A stretch of DNA of 58,561 nt from Nostocales cyanobacterium LEGE 11386 (lineage in GTDB: Bacteria > Cyanobacteriota > Cyanobacteriia > Cyanobacteriales > Nostocaceae): the NCBI GenBank assembly GCA_015207155.1, contig JADEXK010000039.1, positions 1-58,561 of the forward strand, given 5' to 3'. A program made the position numbers and the translations under genes. The notes below the pieces were generated by a model. It saw nothing but the letters and a program-made list of their open reading frames with translations, did not search any database and was not told the origin of the DNA. Numbering within the stretch: position 1 is the stretch's first letter; every line of letters begins with the position of its first letter. Shown here piece by piece: positions 25,469 to 34,182 of this stretch.

Positions 25469-26852
25469 CAGCTACTTTTGCAGAAATTACACCTTGGGAC
25501 TCTAAAACAGCAGCTACTCGTAAAATCAAAGCTTCGTTGTCGGGTGCAGCTATTAACTGCACACCCAAAGGTAAGGCATTGGCACGCTGAATTGGTACTG
25601 ATAAAACGGGTAAGCCAATGAAAGATAATGGTTGTGTGAATAACCCCAGATGAGGACGTACGAGAATTTCTTCACCATCTAAAATCATGGTTTGTTGACC
25701 AATCAGTGGTGCAGAGATGGGTGTGGTAGGGGCGAGAATGATATCTACATTTTGAAATACTTCCCGCAGGCGATCGCGGTACCATCTTCTAAACCGTTGT
25801 GCTTGCAAATACCAACTACTTGGGATTAACGCCCCAGCCAAAAAGCGATCGCGTGTGGCGGGGTCAAAATCCTGGGGACGTGACTTTAATTGGTCTAAAT
25901 GCAGATTTGCCCCTTCGCTAGCGGTAATTACAAAGGCGGCTGCCCGGGCGCGGTGGGCTTCTGGTATGGTTACATATTCAGTTACATTTAAAGCATCTGC
26001 TACTTTTTGTACGGCTGCTAAGGCTTCCGGTGCTGCACCTTTGACAAAATAATCACCTGCGAGCGCAATTCTGATACCAGAGATATCTTGATTTAATTGT
26101 GGTACACATAATTGGGGCGGACGTTTTGTACAAACAGGATCGCGCTGATCTTCCCCTTGAAGCACATCAAAGGCGATCGCAATATCTTGTACCGAACGCG
26201 CAAATGGGCCAATATGGTCAAAACTGCTAGAAAATAAAGCTACCCCAGCACGAGACAAGCGTCCATAAGTTGGTTTGAAACCAAACACACCACACAAAGC
26301 CGCCGGTACTCTAATAGAACCATTAGTATCCGAACCTAATGTTAGTGGTACTAACCCAGCCGCCACAGCCGCCGCCGAACCCCCAGAAGAACCACCAGCT
26401 ACCCGTCGTAAATCGTGGGGGTTGTGGGTAGCACCGTAATGGGCATTTTCTGTGACAAACCCATAGGCGTACTCATCCATATTTAAAGCACCAACCAGCA
26501 CTGCACCTGCTTGTTTTAATTTGGTTACTGCGGTTGCATCTTGGGTAGCTGGGGGATTTTCGGCATTGATTTTTGACCCCGCTAAAGTTGTTAAACCAGC
26601 GATATCGAAAAGATTTTTTACGGCAAACGGGACACCAGCCAACGAACCAGGATGATGACCTTGGGCAATTTCTCTGTCAATTTTGGCCGCATCTGTCAAA
26701 GCTGTTTTTGCAGTTATAGCCGTAAAACAGTTGAGTTGTGGATTGCGTGCAGTAATTCTGGCTAAAGCCGCCTGGGTAACTTCCACCGCGCTGACTTCAC
26801 CTGTACGCACAGCAGCAGCTATTGATAAGGCATCGGCTGAGTTAATATTCAT
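25449..26852 (-). CDS. AtzE-type amidase (amidase signature family)
   Basis: A 467-residue hydrolase of the amidase-signature superfamily. The Ser-cisSer-Lys triad is Lys79 in FAVKNLFDIAG, Ser155 in GGSSGGS and Ser179 in GSDTNGSIR. It most resembles AtzE-type amidases, which need a small AtzG partner; a DUF4089/AtzG-like gene is the first gene of the same operon (28617-28811), but two glycan genes lie between. In other bacteria AtzE/AtzG act on carboxybiuret in cyanuric acid breakdown, but no other such gene is here, so the substrate is unknown. It lies 35 bases after the pyruvyltransferase-like gene. Confidence 0.87.
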   Translation of the reverse strand: MNINSADALSIAAAVRTGEVSAVEVTQAALARITARNPQLNCFTAITAKTALTDAAKIDREIAQGHHPGSLAGVPFAVKNLFDIAGLTTLAGSKINAENPPATQDATAVTKLKQAGAVLVGALNMDEYAYGFVTENAHYGATHNPHDLRRVAGGSSGGSAAAVAAGLVPLTLGSDTNGSIRVPAALCGVFGFKPTYGRLSRAGVALFSSSFDHIGPFARSVQDIAIAFDVLQGEDQRDPVCTKRPPQLCVPQLNQDISGIRIALAGDYFVKGAAPEALAAVQKVADALNVTEYVTIPEAHRARAAAFVITASEGANLHLDQLKSRPQDFDPATRDRFLAGALIPSSWYLQAQRFRRWYRDRLREVFQNVDIILAPTTPISAPLIGQQTMILDGEEILVRPHLGLFTQPLSFIGLPVLSVPIQRANALPLGVQLIAAPDNEALILRVAAVLESQGVISAKVAVNQVTN

Positions 26853-26887
26853 CTGATGAATCGGGTTTAGTCAGGAAATTTAGTTAT

Positions 26888-27748
26888 TTAAGCATAAATT
26901 CCTTGTGCAAAATCCTGTTTAAATTCCTCAAGTCTGGCGTTCATTTCCTGAGTCAGATTTTCTATGCTTACATCACTACTTAAAGTAGGTTGTACAGTCT
27001 TGGCAATATGCATTAATTGTGATTTAGATTCTTTTTGTCTTAACCAATCACGAGTTAAACGCAGTGGAGATAAAATATCTCGTTTTTGACTAGGATGATG
27101 TAAGCGTTTGATATATGATGGCTGATATTTTACACCTATGGATTGACACCAATCTTGCCATTTAAATTGCAGAATAGTAGGGTTAGTAATTATGGGAACC
27201 CATGGTACACGCAGTGCATCAGCAATAATAGCACCATGCATAGCCTCTGCAAATAAGACTTCTGTTTCGCTAATACATGACAAAACTTTTTCTATTGACC
27301 AGCGTGGATCAATATATCCAAATCCCAGTCCTTCACAAACTAAACTCCAACCTTCTCCAGCTAGTTCATAGTGAGGCATATAAGAAAATTTGTATACTTT
27401 CTTATGGCTATAACTATCAAATAAATTTCTAATCAGTACAGCTCCATCTGTGACTGCTAACTTATCTGCAACACCTAATGCCTGGGCTGATAGCGGGCCA
27501 CGGAGACAATAAATTTTATAAGAATCATTTATCTGTGGTATGCCTTTGCCATACCCTACGCCTGTACCAAATATTACTCGCAAACGAGAGTTTTTTGTTT
27601 TAATAGGTAATCCATCATTTATCAGAGTACCTATGCCAACAAAGGTAGTTGTTTGGTCATTATCAATGATGCCTGGGATTAACTTTTCCCATAACCAAGG
27701 ATTAAGTTTGTCACCAAAATTATTTTCTCGGTAATAAAGAAGCTTCAT
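26888..27748 (-). CDS. Polysaccharide pyruvyltransferase-family protein
   Basis: A 286-residue protein. MKLLYYRENNFGDKLNPWL at the start, VGIGTLIND, the glycine-rich IFGTGVGYGKG, and EAMHGAIIADALRVPWVPI near residue 185 are hallmarks of the family that adds pyruvate ketals to cell-surface sugars. Start 27748 is chosen over the upstream ATG at 27778 because the family begins at MKLLYYR. It lies 45 bases after the glycosyltransferase gene and 35 bases before the amidase gene, so the operon joins surface-glycan modification with an amidase. The actual acceptor is unknown. Confidence 0.82.
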   Translation of the reverse strand: MKLLYYRENNFGDKLNPWLWEKLIPGIIDNDQTTTFVGIGTLINDGLPIKTKNSRLRVIFGTGVGYGKGIPQINDSYKIYCLRGPLSAQALGVADKLAVTDGAVLIRNLFDSYSHKKVYKFSYMPHYELAGEGWSLVCEGLGFGYIDPRWSIEKVLSCISETEVLFAEAMHGAIIADALRVPWVPIITNPTILQFKWQDWCQSIGVKYQPSYIKRLHHPSQKRDILSPLRLTRDWLRQKESKSQLMHIAKTVQPTLSSDVSIENLTQEMNARLEEFKQDFAQGIYA

Positions 27749-27793
27749 GTTTTTATTGCAATTTCTATGACAAAACAATTTTTATCCCAAAAT

Positions 27794-28624
27794 CTAAAAG
27801 CCCAAATCCTGCCTGGCGAAAGTTCTTAACCTGAATAATCGATAAAGAAACACAGCTTTTCCTATCAACTTATTAATTACCTTTCTCCAAATGGGATATT
27901 CTGGATATTCAATCTTTTTATGTATGTCGAAGTAAATCTGTTTATCCTTCAGTTGTGACTGCCCTTTTTTAATTCTCACTTGCTCAATATTGTCTTTGAA
28001 GAATGGGAATTTGTCCCCAGAGTCGAATTGAACTGTCAACCCTGCTAAAACAGCCGCTAATCCCATAACGTTACCTTCTCCATCATAAATTCCTTGCATC
28101 TCAAAGAAGTAAGAAATTGTTTGCCAAAGCTTTAAAAACTCAACTTCTGCGCCATCTTGTTTTTTAACTGCAAACATAAATTCATGAAACCATTGTGTTT
28201 TCTCAAGGTCAATATCTAGTTTCTGTGCCACTTTTTTGATGACTGGAAGTGCTTGGCGCTGATTCATCCCTGCATTGTGTTTGAGAATCTTGCAGCCAGT
28301 TCTGGCGGTAATTCCAGGTAGCCACTCTATGTCCTCTGGTACAGAACCCAAGATGCGTACATCAGAATCCAAATACATACAGGTGTCAAACAATTTGAGG
28401 GACTTTTCCAGTACAAAACGCTTATCATGATATCCTTTTACGCTTTGCAGTCGATGTTTGCAAGCAATAACATGCGGATATTCCTCAAAATCATGGGGTT
28501 GATCTGTAAGAACTATCAAGGAAGTTGCAGGTGAATGTTTTTGAATATCACTTGCTAGCATCCGTGCATGGGTACGATAGCGATTTCCTACTGCTAAGGT
28601 ACAAAAGCAAAATTTTTTAGACAT
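27794..28624 (-). CDS. Glycosyltransferase-like protein with DxD motif
   Basis: A 276-residue protein with a Rossmann-like start (FCFCTLAVGNRYRTHARMLA), and YLDSDVRI near residue 98, a DxD-type metal/nucleotide-sugar site of GT-A folds. It lacks membrane segments. The start at 28624 (MSKKF) is two codons inside the longest frame and overlaps the end of the AtzG-like gene by 8 bases, which suggests translational coupling. Substrate and sugar are not predictable; its neighbour suggests a surface polysaccharide. Confidence 0.72.
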   Translation of the reverse strand: MSKKFCFCTLAVGNRYRTHARMLASDIQKHSPATSLIVLTDQPHDFEEYPHVIACKHRLQSVKGYHDKRFVLEKSLKLFDTCMYLDSDVRILGSVPEDIEWLPGITARTGCKILKHNAGMNQRQALPVIKKVAQKLDIDLEKTQWFHEFMFAVKKQDGAEVEFLKLWQTISYFFEMQGIYDGEGNVMGLAAVLAGLTVQFDSGDKFPFFKDNIEQVRIKKGQSQLKDKQIYFDIHKKIEYPEYPIWRKVINKLIGKAVFLYRLFRLRTFARQDLGF

Positions 28625-28811
28625 GTTCACAACCAGGGTGATAGATTTCTATTTCTTCTGGTAAAGGAAACTCATTTACCAGTTGAGCGATCGCTTGAAT
28701 TCTGGCAAAATTTTCTAATACCCCATCACGATCTTCATCTCTTAGCTGCAAATCCAATAAGCAGGCCATTTGCTCAACATAAGTCGCCAGATTAAACTGC
28801 TCTTTTTTCAT
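28617..28811 (-). CDS. AtzG-like (DUF4089) small subunit of an amidase
   Basis: A 64-residue helical protein, MKKEQFNLATYVEQMACLLD onward, ending FPLPEEIEIYHPG. It resembles DUF4089/AtzG-like proteins, which in other bacteria bind and stabilise the AtzE amidase and are normally encoded directly beside it. Here the amidase is the last gene of the same operon, about 1.8 kb downstream. Start at 28811 is the only plausible ATG. Identification is from length, motif and context. Confidence 0.7.
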   Translation of the reverse strand: MKKEQFNLATYVEQMACLLDLQLRDEDRDGVLENFARIQAIAQLVNEFPLPEEIEIYHPGCEHV

Positions 28812-29008
28812 TTCTCAGTGAATACCCCTTTTTTAAACTGAAAAATTTTAGAGTAATTTATATAAATCTTAATACTTAACTGTACAACAGCCTGATGCTT
28901 TTACGTAATATCATGGAAGCTTTGTGAAAAGTTTATATTGAGAGAATCCTAGCTTGCAGATATTGGCTGATGACTTCATCTTTGAAAAGTGGTGAGATTA
29001 CCTGCTTT

Positions 29009-29207
29009 AACGTGAGTTCGACAACCATCAAAAACCCCTCTCCAAACCTCTCCCCTGCCAGGAGGAGCCACTGCGTTGCGCGGGTTCCCCGCGTTGTAGC
29101 AAGTGGCGTAGAGGCTTTGAAACCTTGATTTTTAGTTGAAAATCAGGGAGATTTTGCCCCTCTCCGTGTCGGAGAGGGGTTGGGGTGAGGTTCATCGAAT
29201 TCACGTT
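29009..29207. repeat. MITE-like element, AACGTGA family, copy 1
   Basis: Imperfect terminal inverted repeats: AACGTGAGTTCGAC at the left (29009) and its near-complement ending at 29207 (TCGAATTCACGTT). The interior begins with CCCCTCTCCAAACCTCTC and ends with GAGAGGGGTTGGGGTGAGG, also complementary. A second copy of 117 bases lies at 51579-51695. Copy 1 is longer because a 41-base palindrome and further sequence sit inside. The right end stops 2 bases short of the AbgT-family gene stop codon. Confidence 0.75.
29067..29107. repeat. 41-base palindromic small dispersed repeat, copy 1
   Basis: GCCACTGCGTTGCGCGGG, then TTC, then CCCGCGTTGTAGCAAGTGGC: an imperfect palindrome nested inside the AACGTGA element. 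The second copy at 51462-51502 differs at two positions that pair with each other, so the stem is preserved. Confidence 0.8.
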
Positions 29208-29209
29208 GC

Positions 29210-30745
29210 TTAAATCTTCATCAACGCCCCAGGGCCAAGGGGTAAACCCAAGACAAACCAAATAATCAATAGACTAGACCAACCTAACAAAAAGGCGATC
29301 GCATAAGGTAACATCATTGTAATTAATGTCCCAATGCCTAAATTTTTGTCGTACTTTTGCCCGAACGCCACCACCAAAGGGAAATAAGGCATTAATGGAG
29401 TAATAATATTCGTTGTGGAATCACCAATCCGATATGCTGCTTGGGTTAACTCTGGGGAATAACCCATTAACATAAACATTGGTACAAACACAGGAGCCAT
29501 AATTGCCCATTTTGCTGAAGCAGAACCGACAAAAAGATTAAGCAACATACTAATTAAAATAAACAATATCAGTAACGGTGCGCCTGTAATTCCTGTAGAT
29601 TTGAGAAATTCAGCCCCATTGATTGCCATAATTACTCCTAAATTACTCCAGGTAAAATAAGCAATAAATTGCGCGGCAATGAATGCTAAAACAATGTAAT
29701 ATCCCATCGCACTCATGGAATTACTCAACGCTTTTGCAACATCTTTGTCATTTTGAATTGTTCCTGCTGCTTTACCATAGAAAATTCCGGGAATTAGGAA
29801 AGCCAGGGAAATAATAAAAACGATGCTATCCAGAAAAGGTGAAGGAATAATTGTCAATTTTTCTGGATCTCGCAAAATTCCTTGTGGTGGTAACACCATT
29901 ACTAGCAAAAAGCCGATAAATGCTAATAAAGAATATCCAGCCCAGCGTAAACCTTTGTGTTCGGCTACACTGAGTTGTGCCATTGGCAAACTTATTTCTC
30001 CATCGTAATTACCTAATCTTGGTTCCACAATTTTTTCGGTCACAAACCAACCAATGGCAGTAATTAAAAAAGTAGAAACTGCCATAAAATAGTAATTAGC
30101 AGTAGCATTTACCTGATAATTAGGATTAATTAATTGCACGGCACTTTGGGTTAATCCAGCAAGTAAAGGGTCAAGGGAACTGATGAGCAAATTGGCGCTA
30201 AAACCACCAGCAACACCAGCAAAAGCCGCAGCTAAACCAGCCAAAGGATGCCGTCTAAATGCTAAAAATATAATTGCGCCTAAAGGTATAAGTACTACAT
30301 AGCCAGCATCAGCAGCGATGTTTGCCATGATACCAGCAAATACAACGACGGGACAGATGAATTTACTGGGGGCAATTAGCACCAATTTACGTAGTAATGC
30401 GGAAAGCAGACCAGTGGCTTCAGCCACACCTACACCCAACATAGCAACTAACACAGTGCCTAGAGGCGGAAAATCAGTAAAATTTTTAACTGCGGAAGTA
30501 AAAATACGGCGAATACCATCGGATGTCAATAGAGATACAGCCGTGATGGTTTTACCGTTTCCGGGGTGGATGACAGAGAGATTGAAAGCAGCTGCGATCG
30601 CACTCACTATAATTACCAGCAAGGATAATAAAAAAAACAGTGTCAGTGGATCGGGTAATTTATTCCCTAAATATTCGATGAAAGCTAAAGCCTGTCCCAA
30701 CCAAGCAAATTTTTTACTTTTTTGAGGTTCTTGTGGAGAATTCAT
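29210..30745 (-). CDS. AbgT-family transporter
   Basis: A 511-residue, highly hydrophobic secondary transporter with about 11-13 helices. The AbgT family (prototype: p-aminobenzoyl-glutamate importer; other members export sulfonamides) is recognised from LPDPLTLFFLLSLLVIIVSA at the N-terminus, AADAGYVVLIPLGA and GDSTTNIITPLMPYFPLV near the C-terminus. Its start codon overlaps the end of the upstream ABC-ATPase gene by 4 bases, so they are translationally coupled, an uncommon partnership. The physiological substrate is unknown; folate-related compounds or peptides are possible. Confidence 0.9.
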   Translation of the reverse strand: MNSPQEPQKSKKFAWLGQALAFIEYLGNKLPDPLTLFFLLSLLVIIVSAIAAAFNLSVIHPGNGKTITAVSLLTSDGIRRIFTSAVKNFTDFPPLGTVLVAMLGVGVAEATGLLSALLRKLVLIAPSKFICPVVVFAGIMANIAADAGYVVLIPLGAIIFLAFRRHPLAGLAAAFAGVAGGFSANLLISSLDPLLAGLTQSAVQLINPNYQVNATANYYFMAVSTFLITAIGWFVTEKIVEPRLGNYDGEISLPMAQLSVAEHKGLRWAGYSLLAFIGFLLVMVLPPQGILRDPEKLTIIPSPFLDSIVFIISLAFLIPGIFYGKAAGTIQNDKDVAKALSNSMSAMGYYIVLAFIAAQFIAYFTWSNLGVIMAINGAEFLKSTGITGAPLLILFILISMLLNLFVGSASAKWAIMAPVFVPMFMLMGYSPELTQAAYRIGDSTTNIITPLMPYFPLVVAFGQKYDKNLGIGTLITMMLPYAIAFLLGWSSLLIIWFVLGLPLGPGALMKI

Positions 30746-32628
30746 AGCGTCCGCAATTGGCGACTACGTACCCGTTCAGCACTACCTGTAGGAATCGCAG
30801 CAATTAATTTTTGTGTATATTCTTCCTTGGGTTGGCGGTAAATACTTTCTGCTGTCCCCTGTTCGACAATTTGACCGCGATTCATGACTAAAATGCGATC
30901 GCTCATAAATTTGACCACACTTAAATCGTGGGAAATGAAAATATAAGTCAGTTGAAAATCTGACTGCAATTCTTTGAGTAAATTCAATACTTGCGCCTGT
31001 ACAGACACATCCAACGCCGAAACCGATTCATCGCAGATAATGAATTTGGGATTTAAAGCCAAAGAACGAGCAATACAAACCCGTTGGCGTTGACCACCAG
31101 AAAACTGATGCGGATAGCGGTTCATCGCCTCTGCACTTAAACCCACCCGTTCTAAAAGTTCAGCGACACGTTCTCGCCGTTGGCGTTTTGTTTTTCCCAC
31201 AGAGTGAATTAACAATGGTTCCATCACCGCGTCCCCAATCTTCATTCGGGGGTCGAGGGAACTAAAAGGATTTTGGAAAACGATTTGCATTTCCCGCCGG
31301 AGTTTCTGCAATGCTTCGCCTTTGAGGGTAGTAATATCTTGACCTTCAAAGATAATTTGACCACTCATCGGTTCAATTAACCGCAGCAAGCTTCTACCCA
31401 GGGTAGTTTTACCACAACCAGATTCACCCACTAATCCCAATGTTTCCCCTGGTTTGACATCAAAGGAAACATCATTAACTGCCATGTGGTAGCGTTTTGT
31501 CCCACCAAATACACCCCGGATCGGAAACCCCACTTGAAGTCCACGAATTTGTAATAGGGGTGATTTATCGTTCAGATTTGCCCATCTTTGAGACATTTCC
31601 TCTATGGTCACTTCTGGGGGATGGAGAGGTTCTTTCGCTTGAATTACTGCATTTCCGGTTGGTGTTTCTTCCACACTCATATAATCGGAAACTGTAAGTA
31701 GTTTGTGAGGACGGCGGTTGAGTGTGGGACGGCAAGCTACTAAGCCCTTAGTATATGGATGTTGGGGATCGCTAAAAATTTGTTCTGCTGCACCGTATTC
31801 GACAACTTTACCTTTGTACATTACCGCTACTTGGTCAGCAATTTCTGAAATTAGCCCCAAGTCGTGGGTGATGAAAATCATTGCCATATCACGGCTTTGC
31901 TGCAATTCTGCCAACAATTCAATAATTGTGGCTTGTACTGTCACATCTAAAGCTGTAGTTGGTTCGTCAGCAATCAGCAGCAATGGGTTACAGGAAATAG
32001 CCATTGCAATCATTACCCGTTGCAACTGACCTCCAGAAAGTTGGTGCGGGTAGCGTTCTAGGATAGCTTCTTTGTGCTGCTTCACTAACCGTGCCAACCT
32101 TAGCTCATCTAGTGGAGACGAATTAGAGTTAGTTTGATGCCAAGTTTCCAGACACTGCTGTTTGATTATTTCATCACTAGGCAGGAGTTTCACCTCTTGC
32201 AGTCCGGCGATCGCAATTCTTCGCGCTTCATCTGCTGCAACCTTTTGATGTCGCATAATTGCTTCAGCTAGCTGAAACCCAATCGTATAAACCGGATTGA
32301 GCGAACTCATCGGTTCTTGAAAAATCATGGCGATGTCACCGCCTCGGTGTAGCTGCATTTCCTCAGGAGGCAATTCTACTAAATTTACAGGTTTAGCATT
32401 CGCCTGGGGACGAAACCAAATTTCACCACCGCTAATTTTACCGGGACTTTGTAATAAACCCATGACAGCCAGTGCTGTAACTGATTTGCCACTACCCGAC
32501 TCACCTACTATTCCTAGAGTCTCACCTCGATTAATCTGAAAAGATATATCATCCACAGCTTTGGTAATACTACCATCACCGGAAAACTCAACTTGTAGAT
32601 TGCGAACCTCTAGGACAGTTTCTCTCAT
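30742..32628 (-). CDS. Fused double ABC ATPase of the dipeptide/glutathione (DppDF/GsiA) type
   Basis: A 628-residue protein with two nucleotide-binding domains in one chain. Domain 1 (about 1-290): Walker A GESGSGKS, signature LSGGQLQRV, Walker B LLIADEPTTALD. Domain 2 (about 355-620): Walker A GESGCGKTT, signature FSGGQRQRV, Walker B FIICDESVSALDVS. Both end in the oligopeptide-family C-terminal region. It should energise import of peptides, nickel or glutathione with permeases encoded elsewhere; none is in the window. It is directly coupled to the AbgT-family gene downstream. Confidence 0.9.
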   Translation of the reverse strand: MRETVLEVRNLQVEFSGDGSITKAVDDISFQINRGETLGIVGESGSGKSVTALAVMGLLQSPGKISGGEIWFRPQANAKPVNLVELPPEEMQLHRGGDIAMIFQEPMSSLNPVYTIGFQLAEAIMRHQKVAADEARRIAIAGLQEVKLLPSDEIIKQQCLETWHQTNSNSSPLDELRLARLVKQHKEAILERYPHQLSGGQLQRVMIAMAISCNPLLLIADEPTTALDVTVQATIIELLAELQQSRDMAMIFITHDLGLISEIADQVAVMYKGKVVEYGAAEQIFSDPQHPYTKGLVACRPTLNRRPHKLLTVSDYMSVEETPTGNAVIQAKEPLHPPEVTIEEMSQRWANLNDKSPLLQIRGLQVGFPIRGVFGGTKRYHMAVNDVSFDVKPGETLGLVGESGCGKTTLGRSLLRLIEPMSGQIIFEGQDITTLKGEALQKLRREMQIVFQNPFSSLDPRMKIGDAVMEPLLIHSVGKTKRQRRERVAELLERVGLSAEAMNRYPHQFSGGQRQRVCIARSLALNPKFIICDESVSALDVSVQAQVLNLLKELQSDFQLTYIFISHDLSVVKFMSDRILVMNRGQIVEQGTAESIYRQPKEEYTQKLIAAIPTGSAERVRSRQLRTL

Positions 32629-33129
32629 AGGAGTCAGGTATGAATATTTACGTAAAATTATTTGGATTTTAGCAATAGTTCTGATGTTACGACGGTAAAT
32701 TCATATTTTGTCCCCCATCTTACAGGAAGTCGGCGGGAAATCAAGACTGACTTCCTGAAGGAGCAACTGAATTTAGTCTACTGGATGGAATATTAAGAGC
32801 ATACGGCTTAGTTAATCATTATTTTAGGTTGGGTTGAGCGCAAGTGTTACCCAATAAAGCCTCGCATATATGGGATTTTGTTCCTGACACTAATATAGAT
32901 GGTGAATTTTAGCCTTAACTGAAGGTATTGGAATATAAGACTAAAATTTTCTGTTGGCAAAGTTATCAGTTTTATAATTTTCCCAGGGCAGCTAATAAAA
33001 CGGGAAATTAAATATGGGCTGAGTAGCTTTGGATAACCAGTTTCTTATTATACGAAACTAGGCTCATTTACCCGATTTTAGAATCTGCGTTTCTTCAAGA
33101 AAAAATCACTTTGCAGGCATCCCAAAATT
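32629..33129. other. Divergent promoter region with a 9-base-pair stem
   Basis: No gene is supported in these 501 bases between the ABC-ATPase gene and the rubrerythrin gene. CAGGAAGTC (32723-32731) and GACTTCCTG (32749-32757) form a perfect stem with a 17-base loop, about 95 bases upstream of the ABC-ATPase start. It may act in that leader. I see no recognised operator for rubrerythrin. Confidence 0.45.
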
Positions 33130-33840
33130 ATGGATATGTCAAATTTTACCACCCTACAAAACTTAGAAGCAGCTTTCGGTGGTGAATCGATGGCAAACCG
33201 CAAGTATCTGTTTTTTGCTGAGGTAGCGCGTAAACTTGGGTTTAAAGACTTGGCAAAACTATTTCAAGAAACAGCACAACAAGAAACTGAACATGCCTTT
33301 GCACATTTTGTATTGCTACACCCAGAACTTGTTGTCAAAGATGTCAATATTTTAACTGAAGCACAAAAGCGGGAAATTATTTCTCGCTGTTTAACTTTGG
33401 CAATTGCAGGCGAGACTTATGAATATACTACGATGTATCCTGAATTCGCCGCAGCTGCTAAACGCGATCGCGATGATGCAGCAGTAGCAGAATTTCTCAA
33501 GCAAGCTAAAGAATCTACTGATCATGCCGATATATTTCGGGAGGCGGCGCACCGTTTTGGGTTGCTCAAGTTTGTGGAACATTACCATGCTGACCGCTAT
33601 GCTGAAGCTTTGCAAGTCTTAAACGGAGGCGAAGCCGTCACCAAAGTTGCCAATGCAGATCCTAAAACTCAAAAATGGATTTGCCAACAATGCAGCATGA
33701 TTTACGATCCTATAGCTGGTGACCCCGATTCGGGAATTATCCCTGGTACACCTTTTGCAGATATTCCCAATGATTGGCAATGTCCCATCTGCGGTGCTAG
33801 TAAAAAGACTTTTAAACCGCTTGAGGAGATTGTCGTTTAA
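33130..33840 (+). CDS. Rubrerythrin
   Basis: A 236-residue non-haem iron protein that reduces hydrogen peroxide. An N-terminal ferritin-like four-helix domain (about 1-175) provides the di-iron site with Glu and His ligands, for example ETAQQETEHAFAH. A C-terminal rubredoxin domain (about 185-230) has two CxxC pairs, WICQQCSMIYDP and CPICGA. This is the classical domain order. In filamentous cyanobacteria such proteins protect against peroxide, sometimes in heterocysts. The start could be 33130 or the Met two codons later. It is followed by a heptamer array and a strong hairpin. Confidence 0.93.
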   Translation: MDMSNFTTLQNLEAAFGGESMANRKYLFFAEVARKLGFKDLAKLFQETAQQETEHAFAHFVLLHPELVVKDVNILTEAQKREIISRCLTLAIAGETYEYTTMYPEFAAAAKRDRDDAAVAEFLKQAKESTDHADIFREAAHRFGLLKFVEHYHADRYAEALQVLNGGEAVTKVANADPKTQKWICQQCSMIYDPIAGDPDSGIIPGTPFADIPNDWQCPICGASKKTFKPLEEIVV

Positions 33841-33856
33841 TTAGGGTGATTCTTAT

Positions 33857-33945
33857 TGAGTGCTGAGTGTTGAGTGCTGAGTGCTGAGTGCTGAGTGCTG
33901 AGTGCTGAGTGCTGAGTGCTGAGTGCTGAGTGCTGAGTGCTGAGT
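33857..33945. repeat. Tandem heptanucleotide array (GTGCTGA), about 12-13 copies
   Basis: The unit GAGTGCT/GTGCTGA repeats almost perfectly across 89 bases, with one early variant GTGTTGA. Such short tandemly repeated repetitive (STRR) heptamers are characteristic of heterocystous cyanobacteria. Shorter runs of the complementary CTCAGCA occur at about 1845, 9285 and 41715 in this window. Confidence 0.9.
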
Positions 33946-33973
33946 TAAAAGACCAGGTGGTCTTTTAACTCAG
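33940..33973 (+). terminator. 15-base-pair hairpin at the end of the heptamer array
   Basis: CTGAGTTAAAAGACC and GGTCTTTTAACTCAG form a perfect stem around AGGT, starting within the last heptamer. No T-run follows. It could halt or stabilise the rubrerythrin transcript, or be a junction made when heptamers expanded. Confidence 0.5.
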
Positions 33974-34182
33974 TAATTTTCAAATGCCTAAACAAAATTA
34001 ATTACACACATTGTTTTTCTGTTACCTGTTCCCTGTCTCCACGAATAAATTTAATTTTGGCCAACTACTTATCCCCATTTCCCGTCTGAATGTGTCATCC
34101 GAAGCGACCCGGTTGATGGGACAATAAAAACGAGAAATAACACTTGTTTTGTTTTGCTTCCAGCCCAAAGGAATATTTAAAA

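Larger units (their letters stand above)
28812..29209. other. Spacer holding a MITE-like element
   Basis: Apart from the repeat element at 29009-29207 described separately, this stretch holds the presumed promoter of the AtzG-GT-PPT-AtzE operon at its left side and no gene. A minus-strand frame at 29028-29261 runs through the repeat and is not coding in my judgement. Confidence 0.5.
33841..34182. other. Spacer after rubrerythrin, mostly heptamer repeats
   Basis: After the tandem heptamer array and its hairpin (listed separately), the sequence up to the psbP start is unstructured. The ribosome-binding site AAAGGA for psbP is at 34168-34173. A minus-strand frame at 34095-34283 overlaps the psbP start and is not real. 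Confidence 0.5.

Noticed and set aside
33857..33945. CRISPR array
   Set aside because: Units are 7 bases in direct tandem without spacers, and no cas gene is near.
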